Source: a virus
Strand: one strand, 5' to 3'
DNA length: 51,024 nt
Virus record (IMG/VR): IMGVR_UViG_3300034013_000646
Coordinates: 1 to 51,024 of that record
In this document: positions 1 to 6,093 of the stretch, piece after piece
How positions within the stretch are numbered: position 1 is the stretch's first letter
Layout of the letters: every line of letters begins with the position of its first letter
Notes under the pieces: model-generated
What the model was told of the DNA's origin: nothing
The model's database searches: none
What the model saw: the letters and a program-made list of their open reading frames with translations, nothing else
Translations under genes and position numbers: made by a program

Positions 1-143
1 CTGTATTCAACACCCGTCTTTGTGGTGGTTATCGTTATTTCGGTGTGCTGCTTTACGTTATACATAATTATTACCAAAAAAGCACAAACAGCACCTAAAA
101 AGGCAAATATAATTATTGCGGTTTTGTTAAATTCCTTTTCCAT
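1..143 (-). CDS. Small membrane protein, cut by window edge
   Basis: The start codon is at 143 and the gene runs off base 1 after 47 codons. A short polar N-terminus (MEKEFNK) is followed by one hydrophobic stretch at about residues 8-28 and a polar tail. If base 1 is joined to base 51024 the frame continues for 12 more codons and stops at TAG, overlapping the ATG of recT, giving a protein of about 59 residues. The start lies one base after the stop of the upstream HTH gene, so the two are probably co-transcribed with recT. Function unknown; it may be a membrane peptide like the others in this genome. Confidence 0.6.
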   Translation of the reverse strand, partial: MEKEFNKTAIIIFAFLGAVCAFLVIIMYNVKQHTEITITTTKTGVEY

Positions 144-144
144 T

Positions 145-369
145 TTATTGAGTTTTAATTAGTGAGTAACTAGCGTATTTTACACGCCCGTAATAAATCA
201 TTGTAGTTTGAATATTATGCCCTTTTTTTCTAAGGTCACTTATTCGAGCCGCCAATCTTTCGCAATCGCATATTTGTCTTGCTATTTTTGTAGTTATTGC
301 GTGGCCGCTTTGCAGATAAGCCAAAATTTTGGAGCATTGCGATTTTGTGACTTCGTTTTTTAATGTCAT
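145..369 (-). CDS. Small helix-turn-helix protein (HTH_39-like)
   Basis: 74 residues. The core, about residues 9-50 (QCSKILAYLQSGHAITTKIA, then CERLAARISDLRKKGHNI), matches the pattern of the small phage winged-helix proteins assigned to HTH_39, in which a short helix-turn-helix is followed by a conserved R-I-x-D-L-R-K-x-G-x-x-I recognition segment. Such proteins are thought to bind DNA, but their role in phages is not well defined. Its ATG overlaps the stop of the upstream gene (ATGA), so translation is probably coupled. It sits between the replication initiator gene and recT on the circular map, so a regulatory or replication-linked role is plausible but is inference. Confidence 0.65.
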   Translation of the reverse strand: MTLKNEVTKSQCSKILAYLQSGHAITTKIARQICDCERLAARISDLRKKGHNIQTTMIYYGRVKYASYSLIKTQ

Positions 370-1124
370 TTTCTTTGCATTTTTATAGTTTGAAATTGTA
401 TGTATGTTTCTAGTTTTGGCTTGTTTGTGTCGTCCGGTATTTTATTCCATTCACTTTCCCAATATTTCAATATTGCCGCGTCCGGTTCAAATTTATTAAC
501 CGTTAATTTTTCGGTCAACTTTAAAAACCATTCTTGCATTTCAGGCGGTAACGGTACGGCGTTTGAATAGTCAACTTTATTGTTATTTTGCCGCGCTTGC
601 GTTATTGCTTCTCCTGCTAATAATCTCAATTCAAAATAATCCTTTGCCCAATTGGAAAGTATTTCAATGTCAAGCCTGTCAAATATTTTGCCCAACTTTC
701 CGGTAACGCCCATTCTTATGCACGTTTTCCAGTCTGCAATTGTCATTGTTTTGTGTTCGTCAAAAAGTATTTCCGCGATTGGTTCTATTTGAAACGCTTC
801 AATATTTTTACCAGCATTCAACAAAAGTATGTTTGCTGTGATAATTTCAGTCAAAACCATGATAGCCGTATCTTTTCCTAGGTAGTGCGCTATGCCGCCA
901 ATTGTGGGCGTATCTGCTAGTATTGCCGCTGTTGGTGTAGATACTTCAATATTTTTCCACGCCCCGGTAGCAATACAAAAGCATTCCTTTGCGCGTTGTG
1001 CGTTAAATTTCGATGGTTCTATTTGCTCCCACCGTTGCAGCGTTTTGGTCGGTACTGTCATCTCCGTATAGCGACCTAAACGCCCTTTCTCTAAGTCCGA
1101 TGACTGTATTTGCAAGTGCTTCAT
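366..1124 (-). CDS. Replication-region protein of unknown function
   Basis: 252 residues. Not confidently recognised. The central segment, about residues 118-170 (EILFDEHKTMTIADWKTCIR, a run of MGVTGKLGKIFDRLDIEIL), resembles a domain in Bacteroidota phage proteins annotated DUF6633, where a TxxDWxxCxRxGxxGxxGxxFDR-like block recurs; this is from memory. The gene overlaps the 3' end of the initiator gene by 122 bp; a later in-frame ATG at 1061 would still overlap by 59 bp. It ends in an ATGA overlap with the small HTH gene. Context suggests a replication accessory role, for example helicase loading, but the sequence does not show it. Confidence 0.6.
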   Translation of the reverse strand: MKHLQIQSSDLEKGRLGRYTEMTVPTKTLQRWEQIEPSKFNAQRAKECFCIATGAWKNIEVSTPTAAILADTPTIGGIAHYLGKDTAIMVLTEIITANILLLNAGKNIEAFQIEPIAEILFDEHKTMTIADWKTCIRMGVTGKLGKIFDRLDIEILSNWAKDYFELRLLAGEAITQARQNNNKVDYSNAVPLPPEMQEWFLKLTEKLTVNKFEPDAAILKYWESEWNKIPDDTNKPKLETYIQFQTIKMQRK

Positions 1125-2196
1125 GCTTTTTAGTTGTGTTTGACTTGTGATTAGTATTAGAGCCTGGCTTGTTGCTGTTCAAAATGTTCTGAATGATAAA
1201 ATTAAAATTCCTTTGGCATGATGACGGGGCAAACATTACGCCGCCGCCCTTCGTTTCGTGTATCGCATAGAAATAATCAAACGCGCCGCAAAAAAATATT
1301 TTAATTGCTTGTGTGATCTTTTCAGGTTGGATAGTTACAAACTCTTTTGTTTTCGCAAACTCCTTTTCAACAACCGCAAAAGATACCATTTCAACTATTT
1401 TTTTGATGCTTGCAAAATCCCGTTGTCGCGACTGCTCCCAATTGTACGGGTTTATTTCCAAATTCTTTTCTTTGCTCTTTGCCTCTAATGCTTCATTAAA
1501 ACTATCCATTGCCGCGCCCGTGTAATTATCCGGCAAAATTACTTTTCCGTTTTTGCTCAAAAGTTCGCGCCGCGCCCCGGGTGTATCTTTTTTTTGTGTA
1601 CGCTTCTTTTTAGGCAAAAGTTCATTTTCAAAAACATCATTTTCATTTTCAAAAGATGCAAAAACTTTTGTTTTTGGAGTACTATTATCATTAGTACTAT
1701 TATTAGTACTATTATCATTAGTATTATTATTGTACGGATGGTTATCCGTAGGGGGTACGGATGAACGTCCGTAGGTGTACGGATGGTTATCCGTAGGGGG
1801 TACGGATGAACGTCCGTAGGTGTACGGATAAGCGTCCGTACTATTGCCCGCTTGGCCGTCTTTAGAAAAGACTAAAAGGTCGTATGTTCTGCCCCATGCA
1901 AAGAAAGTTTTACCAGTTATTTGGTTTTCATTGTGGAACATAATAACGCCAGCCGCCTCTAATTTTTTCATTCTGCGATAAACAGAATCTTTGCTATTCA
2001 ATCCAAGCATAGGGGCGTTCTCTATAACTATATTGTAGTCAATCCAAAAGTACACGCGCCCGTCGTCAATGCGTTTAATACACCCCGCACTATTTGCAAG
2101 GTCTTTAAATGCGTCAAATACGCAAAGGTCGATAACGTCCAATTTTAGGCCGTGCGTAATTACTGCGTATTGGTTCAGATTAAAATTATACTTCAT
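1003..2196 (-). CDS. Replication initiator / replisome organizer with intragenic origin
   Basis: 397 residues. The N-terminal 110 residues look like a winged-helix domain of the replication-protein type (SKDSVYRRMKKLEAAGVI as the recognition region). A low-complexity linker follows at about 118-175. It contains two copies of a 15-residue repeat (PYTYGRSSVPPTDNH) and an Asn/Thr/Ser-rich block, and is encoded by the iteron array and A/T-rich repeats described separately. The C-terminal half (about 230-370) is predicted to be mostly helical and has no motif I can name. The layout, a DNA-binding domain with iterons coded within the gene, is the lambda O plan, so this protein probably binds the repeats and recruits the host helicase. 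The sequence shows no Walker motif, so it is not itself a helicase. Confidence 0.7.
   Translation of the reverse strand: MKYNFNLNQYAVITHGLKLDVIDLCVFDAFKDLANSAGCIKRIDDGRVYFWIDYNIVIENAPMLGLNSKDSVYRRMKKLEAAGVIMFHNENQITGKTFFAWGRTYDLLVFSKDGQAGNSTDAYPYTYGRSSVPPTDNHPYTYGRSSVPPTDNHPYNNNTNDNSTNNSTNDNSTPKTKVFASFENENDVFENELLPKKKRTQKKDTPGARRELLSKNGKVILPDNYTGAAMDSFNEALEAKSKEKNLEINPYNWEQSRQRDFASIKKIVEMVSFAVVEKEFAKTKEFVTIQPEKITQAIKIFFCGAFDYFYAIHETKGGGVMFAPSSCQRNFNFIIQNILNSNKPGSNTNHKSNTTKKHEALANTVIGLRERAFRSLYGDDSTDQNAATVGANRTIEI
1678..1731. repeat. A/T-rich tandem repeats, candidate DNA unwinding element
   Basis: Four related units AGTACTATTATCATT / AGTACTATTATT / AGTACTATTATCATT / AGTATTATTATT lie end to end directly beside the iterons. 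They are nearly pure A/T apart from the AGTAC junctions and encode an Asn/Thr/Asp/Ser-rich linker of the initiator. An A/T-rich repeat block next to iterons is the usual arrangement of a duplex unwinding element. Confidence 0.6.
1733..1840. repeat. Five palindromic iterons, candidate replication origin
   Basis: Five 18-bp elements share the arms TACGGA...TCCGTA and start at 1733, 1756, 1778, 1801 and 1823. Copies 1 and 3 are TACGGATGGTTATCCGTA (arms extended to 7 bp); copies 2 and 4 are TACGGATGAACGTCCGTA; copy 5 is TACGGATAAGCGTCCGTA. The spacing alternates 23/22 bp, about two helical turns, so all sites face the same side of the helix. The array is inside the initiator gene, as in lambda O/ori. 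A CRISPR reading is excluded because the units are palindromic, too short and coding. Confidence 0.7.
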
Positions 2197-2203
2197 TGCG
2201 TTA

Positions 2204-2485
2204 TTAGTTAAAATTTGATGTATTATACAGCACGGTCATGTCGCCACTTAAAAGCCGCTCAATTCTTTCCAGTTTTTCGGCTCGCTGTTGGTCGGTATGG
2301 AACTCATAAAAATCAATATTTTTTATCTCCTCTCTTGACTTGTTATCAAGCACCCAAAATACCGAAAATGTAATATACTGCTCTTTACAGGTCGTGGTAT
2401 TAAATCTAATCCCGCACTTAATTTCTTTTGCAGAAATTGCGCCCATTTGCGTACAAATTTTTGCGGCTATTTCGTGTAAGTCCAT
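2204..2485 (-). CDS. Small hypothetical protein, paralogue of its neighbour
   Basis: 93 residues beginning MDLHEIAAKICTQM. It shares start, length and layout with the adjacent upstream gene (MDLHKITIAITRQM): a short N-terminal helix, a beta-rich centre with a TFSVFW/FFTVFW motif, a DFYEFxTD / FFYEFQSD motif near residue 60, and a charged C-terminal helix. The pair is best explained by a tandem gene duplication. Located between the early promoter at 3065 and the initiator gene. Function unknown. Confidence 0.6.
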   Translation of the reverse strand: MDLHEIAAKICTQMGAISAKEIKCGIRFNTTTCKEQYITFSVFWVLDNKSREEIKNIDFYEFHTDQQRAEKLERIERLLSGDMTVLYNTSNFN

Positions 2486-2489
2486 ATTA

Positions 2490-2771
2490 TTATTTTTTGT
2501 TATTAAAAAGTTGATCTTCGTTTATTTCGCCTTGTAAATATTGGTCAATCTTTTGTATTTTTTCTTTGTGTTCGTTGTCGCTTTGAAACTCGTAAAAAAA
2601 CAAAGACTTAGTCCTTTCATTTGAAACATAAAACGGCTGCCAAAATACCGTAAAAAACACGACTTGCGTTCCGTCATTTTGAGTAGTAAAGGATAGCGAC
2701 ACTTTGCGCTCCTTTGCTTTTTTCATTGCCATTTGCCTGGTAATAGCAATTGTTATTTTGTGTAAGTCCAT
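2490..2771 (-). CDS. Small hypothetical protein, paralogue of its neighbour
   Basis: 93 residues. Its shared features with the downstream 93-residue gene (MDLH start, VFFTVFW core, FYEFQSDNEHKEKI segment) indicate a tandem duplicate. Identity is modest, so the duplication is not recent. Four bases separate the two genes. It starts directly after the stop of the 35-codon membrane ORF and belongs to the same early transcript. No catalytic motif is visible. Confidence 0.6.
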   Translation of the reverse strand: MDLHKITIAITRQMAMKKAKERKVSLSFTTQNDGTQVVFFTVFWQPFYVSNERTKSLFFYEFQSDNEHKEKIQKIDQYLQGEINEDQLFNNKK

Positions 2772-2772
2772 A

Positions 2773-2880
2773 TTATTTGATCGGTAAAATGCCCCACGCT
2801 TGCAATAAAATTACCGCGCAAAGGCCAAAGGATATCCATGCCGCTACGTACTGAGCAGCAATTTTAAAATCTTTTTCCAT
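2773..2880 (-). CDS. 35-residue single-span membrane peptide
   Basis: An ORF (MEKDFKIAAQYVAAWISFGL...) with one hydrophobic segment at about residues 8-28 and a short basic end. Its MEKxF start resembles the membrane protein at the left window edge. It is the first gene after the structured leader at 2901-2978 and abuts the next gene start. Very short, so coding status is likely but not certain. Confidence 0.5.
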   Translation of the reverse strand: MEKDFKIAAQYVAAWISFGLCAVILLQAWGILPIK

Positions 2881-2900
2881 GTGAAAAGGTGAATAAAAGA

Positions 2901-2978
2901 AGCCGGAATACTTGGGAGCAGTGGTTTGGATTAACCAAGGGGAGGCGTTTTCCCCATACTGCTCCGAAATATCCGGCT
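2901..2978 (-). ncRNA. Structured four-stem element in early leader RNA
   Basis: Nested complementary arms can be read directly. Outer stem: 2901-2907 with 2972-2978 (AGCCGGA/TCCGGCT). Second stem: 2915-2922 with 2958-2965 (GGAGCAGT/ACTGCTCC). Two hairpins lie inside: 2922-2926 with 2933-2937 (TGGTT/AACCA), and 2939-2943 with 2951-2955 (GGGGA/TCCCC). The element lies between the early promoter at 3065 and the first start codon at 2880, ending about 20 nt before it, so in the minus-strand mRNA it would be a 5' leader structure. It does not match any riboswitch or tRNA I know. Confidence 0.5.
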
Positions 2979-3064
2979 ACAAAAATAAAACAAATCAATA
3001 CGCCATTATTAAAACACTTGCTTCCGGTATCCCTCCATTGCTTTAGCGTGCTTCAATAACAATA

Positions 3065-3096
3065 CAAAGGTAAAAACTTTATTCCAATATTTGCAA
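3065..3096 (-). promoter_or_regulatory. Bacteroidota-type promoter for the replication genes
   Basis: Minus-strand TACCTTTG (3065-3072) fits the -7 box TAnnTTTG. TTGC at 3093-3096 lies 20 nt upstream, as expected for the -33 box. The palindrome TTGCGCAA (3100-3107) is just beyond. Transcription would start near 3058 and run through the structured leader into the small membrane gene, the paralogue pair and the initiator. Confidence 0.6.
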
Positions 3097-3121
3097 CTAT
3101 TGCGCAAATATTTTTTTGTTT

Positions 3122-3427
3122 TTAGTGTTTGCTAAATTCTGACATTTTATTGAGGTATTTTTTCCGCAAATCAATATCATTTAACATATCTAAGTAACGA
3201 TCCGGAATAACAACTTCATGCGTACTTACAAAAACGGGTTTTTCGCTTTCCTTTGAAATAACGCCGCCTTGAACTTTTTTGTACATTTCATCAATCACCT
3301 CTTTCCATTTTGCGTCGGCATCTTTAAAGTTTTCTAAGGGCGTACCAAACGACACGCACAAATCCCTTGCGCCTTCGTAAAGTTCGTGCAGTTGCTTAAT
3401 TCTTTCGTATGCTAAAAAGTCACTCAT
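3122..3427 (-). CDS. Hypothetical protein
   Basis: 101 residues, mainly helical (MSDFLAYERIKQLHELYEGA at the N-terminus), with no cysteine pairs, membrane segment or catalytic motif. It follows the small HTH regulator gene by 11 bp and precedes the promoter at 3065, so it is the last gene of the regulator transcript. Function unknown. Confidence 0.55.
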   Translation of the reverse strand: MSDFLAYERIKQLHELYEGARDLCVSFGTPLENFKDADAKWKEVIDEMYKKVQGGVISKESEKPVFVSTHEVVIPDRYLDMLNDIDLRKKYLNKMSEFSKH

Positions 3428-3438
3428 TTTTTTGCGTT

Positions 3439-3666
3439 TTATTTGTTACCCATTTTTTCAACTTCAATCTTTGCCTGTCTGACTAGATTATAAGCGGCCA
3501 ATTTTATTTCCGCCGCGTCACGTCTGTTTTTAGGCTGAACACCTGACAAGCACCGCGATACCTTGCACCGAGTAAAACCCGTTATTTCGGCAATACGCGC
3601 TTGTTTTATGTTGTACCGCTTTAACTGCTCGTTTATACTTACCAATTCTGCTATTTTTGATCTCAT
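3439..3666 (-). CDS. Small HTH transcriptional regulator (Cro-like)
   Basis: 75 residues. Residues 18-45 (NIKQARIAEITGFTRCKVSR) form a clear helix-turn-helix of the kind where a protein made of little more than the HTH acts as a Cro-like repressor. The C-terminal half is basic. The 14-bp palindrome TTATTGCGCAATAA covers the expected start site of its own promoter (3687-3714), which suggests autoregulation. The same TTGCGCAA core recurs at other promoters, so this protein may control several of them. That link is inference. Confidence 0.6.
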   Translation of the reverse strand: MRSKIAELVSINEQLKRYNIKQARIAEITGFTRCKVSRCLSGVQPKNRRDAAEIKLAAYNLVRQAKIEVEKMGNK

Positions 3667-3686
3667 ACTTTTGCTTTACTGCTTTT

Positions 3687-3714
3687 TTATTGCGCAATAA
3701 ACGGAGCAAATGTA
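3687..3714 (-). promoter_or_regulatory. Promoter and palindromic operator of the HTH regulator
   Basis: Minus-strand TACATTTG (3707-3714) is a -7 box. The perfect palindrome TTATTGCGCAATAA (3687-3700) follows by 6 nt and would cover the transcription start, the usual place for a repressor site. No good -33 box is visible. Confidence 0.5.
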
Positions 3715-3759
3715 AGGCAATTAAAGATAATTGAACGGGTAAATTACGAAAAGATGTTC

Positions 3760-4059
3760 TTAGATGTTATTAAAGTCTTTTTCGCCAACTATGTACGATT
3801 CGATCAAATCAATAATTGAAATGTTTAAATCCTTTGAATTATTCGGATAAATATAAAGCGATTTGTTATCTCTATGCCCATTAAAAAACGTTACGTCAAC
3901 AAAATGTATTCCATCTGGACAAGTTGAATATTTTACCCAAATTGTACCACGCGAAATATCATAGTATTTTTCAATAAAAGTATTTAAGTGGTTTGCAATT
4001 GCAACTAAAAACGGTTTCCCATTGTCGTCAAAAAAATGATTTTCTTGTAATTGTGTCAT
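3760..4059 (-). CDS. Hypothetical protein
   Basis: 99 residues with a mixed alpha/beta pattern: an N-terminal acidic stretch, a central strand region (GTIWVKYSTCPDGIHFVDVT) and an acidic end. No signal peptide or membrane span. It stands alone between the regulator gene and a divergent small-RNA promoter. A weak minus-strand -7 box TAGATTTG at 4138-4145 may serve it. Function unknown. Confidence 0.5.
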   Translation of the reverse strand: MTQLQENHFFDDNGKPFLVAIANHLNTFIEKYYDISRGTIWVKYSTCPDGIHFVDVTFFNGHRDNKSLYIYPNNSKDLNISIIDLIESYIVGEKDFNNI

Positions 4060-4074
4060 TATTTTTTGTTTTTA

Positions 4075-4105
4075 TTTGTGAATAGTAAAAAGTCCCGTAT
4101 ATTTG
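4075..4105 (+). promoter_or_regulatory. Forward-strand Bacteroidota promoter (small RNA)
   Basis: TTTG (4075-4078), a 19-nt spacer and TATATTTG (4098-4105) make a near-consensus Bacteroidota promoter on the plus strand, opposite to all nearby genes. The start would be near 4112. Confidence 0.6.
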
Positions 4106-4111
4106 CGCGTC

Positions 4112-4240
4112 AAAAGTTCATAGAACACATTTTTAACCAAATCTAATTATTATGAAATAGTCAAAAACATCCCTGCGATTCGCGGGCGCAATTTTAAAAA
4201 CTTTATAAAAGCCTAATCAATAATACGATTAGGCTTTTTT
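4112..4240 (+). ncRNA. Predicted forward-strand small RNA
   Basis: A transcript of about 130 nt is implied by the consensus promoter at 4075-4105 and the strong intrinsic terminator at 4207-4240. It holds no ORF beyond ATG-AAA-TAG. A bulged GC hairpin (CCCTGCG/CGCGGG) lies near 4170-4185, followed by the terminator stem. It occupies the gap between two minus-strand genes. Its target, if any, is unknown. Confidence 0.5.
4207..4240. terminator. Bidirectional intrinsic terminator
   Basis: AAAAGCCTAATC (4207-4218) pairs with GATTAGGCTTTT (4227-4238): 12 bp with an 8-nt loop. On the plus strand it is followed by TTTTTTGTTTT. On the minus strand a shorter U tract follows, directly after the stop codon of the gene at 4244, so it may end both transcripts. 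Confidence 0.75.
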
Positions 4241-4243
4241 GTT

Positions 4244-4666
4244 TTATACTTTGCAGAATGTCGAGTGCGATTCTAGTTCTTTTTTTTGTTTTTCAAGCAA
4301 GCCTAATAATTCTGTTTCGCTGTTACCAAAGAACTTTGTAGGGTAGTACGGGTCGCCCTCTTTTGCCTTTGCCCTGTACGCCTCAAGTATTTTAAAGCGA
4401 TTATCAATAATTGTTTCAATAGCGTAACAAATTGCTTTGTGTGCTACTAAGTTAGCAGCCGTTCCTTCATGCTCCCATTGCTGCCATTTTTCGCCGTCCC
4501 ATTTTTGGCCTAACGTGGGCATGAGTATTGCCAGTCCGTCGTTAATCATTTGCGACTTGTTTGCCTCTTTTAACATAGCATACATTTCATCTGTAACCCT
4601 AACCCTTAACCAGGTCTTTTTTGGGTTATCGCTTTTTTTTCTGCCTTTTTTTGCTTTATGTGTCAT
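4244..4666 (-). CDS. Hypothetical protein with ribbon-helix-helix-like N-terminus
   Basis: 140 residues. A very basic N-terminus (KAKKGRKKSDNPKK) leads into KTWLRVRVTDEMYAMLKEAN, which has the strand-then-helix pattern of ribbon-helix-helix DNA-binding proteins. The rest is helical with a central W-rich segment (GQKWDGEKWQQWEHEGTAAN) and a charged C-terminal helix. It could be a small DNA-binding regulator, but I do not recognise the family. The last gene before the terminator at 4207. Confidence 0.5.
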   Translation of the reverse strand: MTHKAKKGRKKSDNPKKTWLRVRVTDEMYAMLKEANKSQMINDGLAILMPTLGQKWDGEKWQQWEHEGTAANLVAHKAICYAIETIIDNRFKILEAYRAKAKEGDPYYPTKFFGNSETELLGLLEKQKKELESHSTFCKV

Positions 4667-4685
4667 TGCGTTGTTGTGTGTGTTA

Positions 4686-4916
4686 TTATTTTTTGCGCGT
4701 AACTTTTACCGCGCTTGGCGTGTGCGCGTTGCTGATCGTAAACAAATACCCGCCGCCTTTTGGCGTACTTGTTTGTTTGTCTATGTCCGAAAGTTTAGTG
4801 CATTTCATTGCAGATAAAACACGTCGTTTTATTGCTGGTGTTGCGTTTTTTATTTGCAACACTTGTTGAGGCGCGTTTTCTGTGGCTGGAATAATCCAGT
4901 AGTGTGGTTTACTCAT
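4686..4916 (-). CDS. Hypothetical protein
   Basis: 76 residues, strongly basic at the C-terminus (AVKVTRKK). Contains SDIDKQTSTPKGGGYLF, a possible loop-strand segment. No cysteine cluster, membrane segment or known motif. Spacing of 4 bp to the upstream gene and 19 bp to the next suggests one transcript with 4244-4666. Confidence 0.5.
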   Translation of the reverse strand: MSKPHYWIIPATENAPQQVLQIKNATPAIKRRVLSAMKCTKLSDIDKQTSTPKGGGYLFTISNAHTPSAVKVTRKK

Positions 4917-4920
4917 TGTG

Positions 4921-5229
4921 TTATAATTGATTCCAGTTTACGCCAAATTCATCTGTGCGACCATCTCTCGCATAAACGGTTTCATGTTCATTATAACCTC
5001 CGTTTTTATGCTCCCAAATAACATCTGCAGCCTTGCTTGCGGCTGTCATCTTTTCAAGAATTGGATATATTTCAGGATGTAAATTTTCGATGTCATTATC
5101 CATAATTACTATACCGCAATTGTCTGACCATTCCAATATCTTTACACCATTGTGTAGTACGGAAAAATTTTCAAATGTGCCATTTTGAGGCACACTGTAA
5201 CTCGATTTTATAAACTCGTAATTTGGCAT
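4921..5229 (-). CDS. Hypothetical protein
   Basis: 102 residues, acidic, predicted alpha/beta (ILEWSDNCGIVIMDNDIENL in the centre). The start is preceded by an A/T leader (AATATAAAAATATTATG) shared with several other small genes here, which supports this start. No known family recognised. Confidence 0.55.
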   Translation of the reverse strand: MPNYEFIKSSYSVPQNGTFENFSVLHNGVKILEWSDNCGIVIMDNDIENLHPEIYPILEKMTAASKAADVIWEHKNGGYNEHETVYARDGRTDEFGVNWNQL

Positions 5230-5317
5230 AATATTTTTATATTTTTAAGTTTTAAAATTCCTTCCCGCTTTTACACGGGGCATTGCTGCGTGGTTCGATT
5301 AAAAAGGTGTGTGATGG

Positions 5318-5590
5318 TTAATTGCTTGTATGTAATTCTATTTTGTCCGTAAATCCGTTATAGGATAAATAAACAATATTTCCGAACATGCCTACTTCGC
5401 TTGATTCAATACGAAGCACATATACTGCATTTCCCGCGCCAGTAGCGTATCGACTAGCATTTTTTACGATTAACTTAGATAACTCTTTCGTTTGTTTTAC
5501 ATCTCCTTTTTTGTTGAAAATATTTTCCTTTGGAACAAGCATTGGAGTGGCTTTTTCAATGTTGTTTGCGGCTAATTGTAATAGTGACAT
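5318..5590 (-). CDS. Hypothetical protein
   Basis: 90 residues with a helical N-terminus and a beta-rich C-terminus (NAVYVLRIESSEVGMFGNIV). The start is preceded by the conserved leader AATATAAAAATTATG. The 14-bp motif GTGGTTCGATTAAA (5290-5303) follows its stop and recurs after the stop of the next upstream gene (5627-5640). Function unknown. Confidence 0.55.
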   Translation of the reverse strand: MSLLQLAANNIEKATPMLVPKENIFNKKGDVKQTKELSKLIVKNASRYATGAGNAVYVLRIESSEVGMFGNIVYLSYNGFTDKIELHTSN

Positions 5591-5654
5591 AATTTTTATA
5601 TTTATTTTGCTACCTGCAAATTCCCTGTGGTTCGATTAAAGTAGAAATACAAAA

Positions 5655-5855
5655 CTAAGGCACAAATACCGCCTTTAATTTGCCGGACGGAGTAAAATAC
5701 AATCCGTGCAAAGAGTTATTTTCAATTGCGTTCAAAATATTGTTTGCCTCTCTAATAGATACATATTGCTGAAGTGCATCAATAGTAGCATTAACAAACT
5801 TAACTACCTTTTCAGAGTTTTTTGATTCATGGATTGCAATTTTTTCAACGTTCAT
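5655..5855 (-). CDS. Hypothetical protein
   Basis: 66 residues: a helical core (VKFVNATIDALQQYVSIREA) and a short strand end (GLYFTPSGKLKAVFVP). First gene after the GTTACCAC-class promoter at 5908, with the leader TTTAAAAATTATG before its start. Function unknown. Confidence 0.6.
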   Translation of the reverse strand: MNVEKIAIHESKNSEKVVKFVNATIDALQQYVSIREANNILNAIENNSLHGLYFTPSGKLKAVFVP

Positions 5856-5907
5856 AATTTTTAAAATTTAAGTGAGTGAATAAGTGCGTTACCGCGTTTT
5901 GATAGGT

Positions 5908-5941
5908 CAAAGATACTGGCGTTTTACATTACGGTGGTAAC
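5908..5941 (-). promoter_or_regulatory. GTTACCAC-class promoter, copy A
   Basis: Minus strand: GTTACCAC (5934-5941), exactly 18 nt, then TATCTTTG (5908-5915). The same two boxes with the same spacing occur at 39885, 40528 and 43342. Flanking sequence is also related: TTTCAGAAAATATTGAAAG and GATTGATAAT upstream, A/T leader downstream. It drives the small-gene cluster 5855-4244. Confidence 0.7.
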
Positions 5942-6026
5942 ATTTAATCAATTATTTTTCAAAAAAAGTAATTTTTATTTTTCAGAAAATATTGAAAGTT
6001 TGTAAGTGATTGATAATGAACACAAT

Positions 6027-6064
6027 AAAAAAAGCGCAAAGGTTTTCACCCCGCGCTTTTTTTT
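6027..6064. terminator. Bidirectional intrinsic terminator after the late operon
   Basis: AAAAAAAGCGC (6027-6037) pairs with GCGCTTTTTTT (6053-6063) around a 15-nt loop. It lies 30 bp past the stop of the holin-protease gene, so it ends the long structural and lysis transcript. Confidence 0.8.
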
Positions 6065-6093
6065 GATTAAAATTCCTGTCTTATGCTTACTGT

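Noticed and set aside
1733-1840. Short regularly spaced repeats as a CRISPR array
   Set aside because: Units are 18-bp palindromes with 4-5 bp between them, in frame within a gene, with no cas genes. Iterons explain them better.
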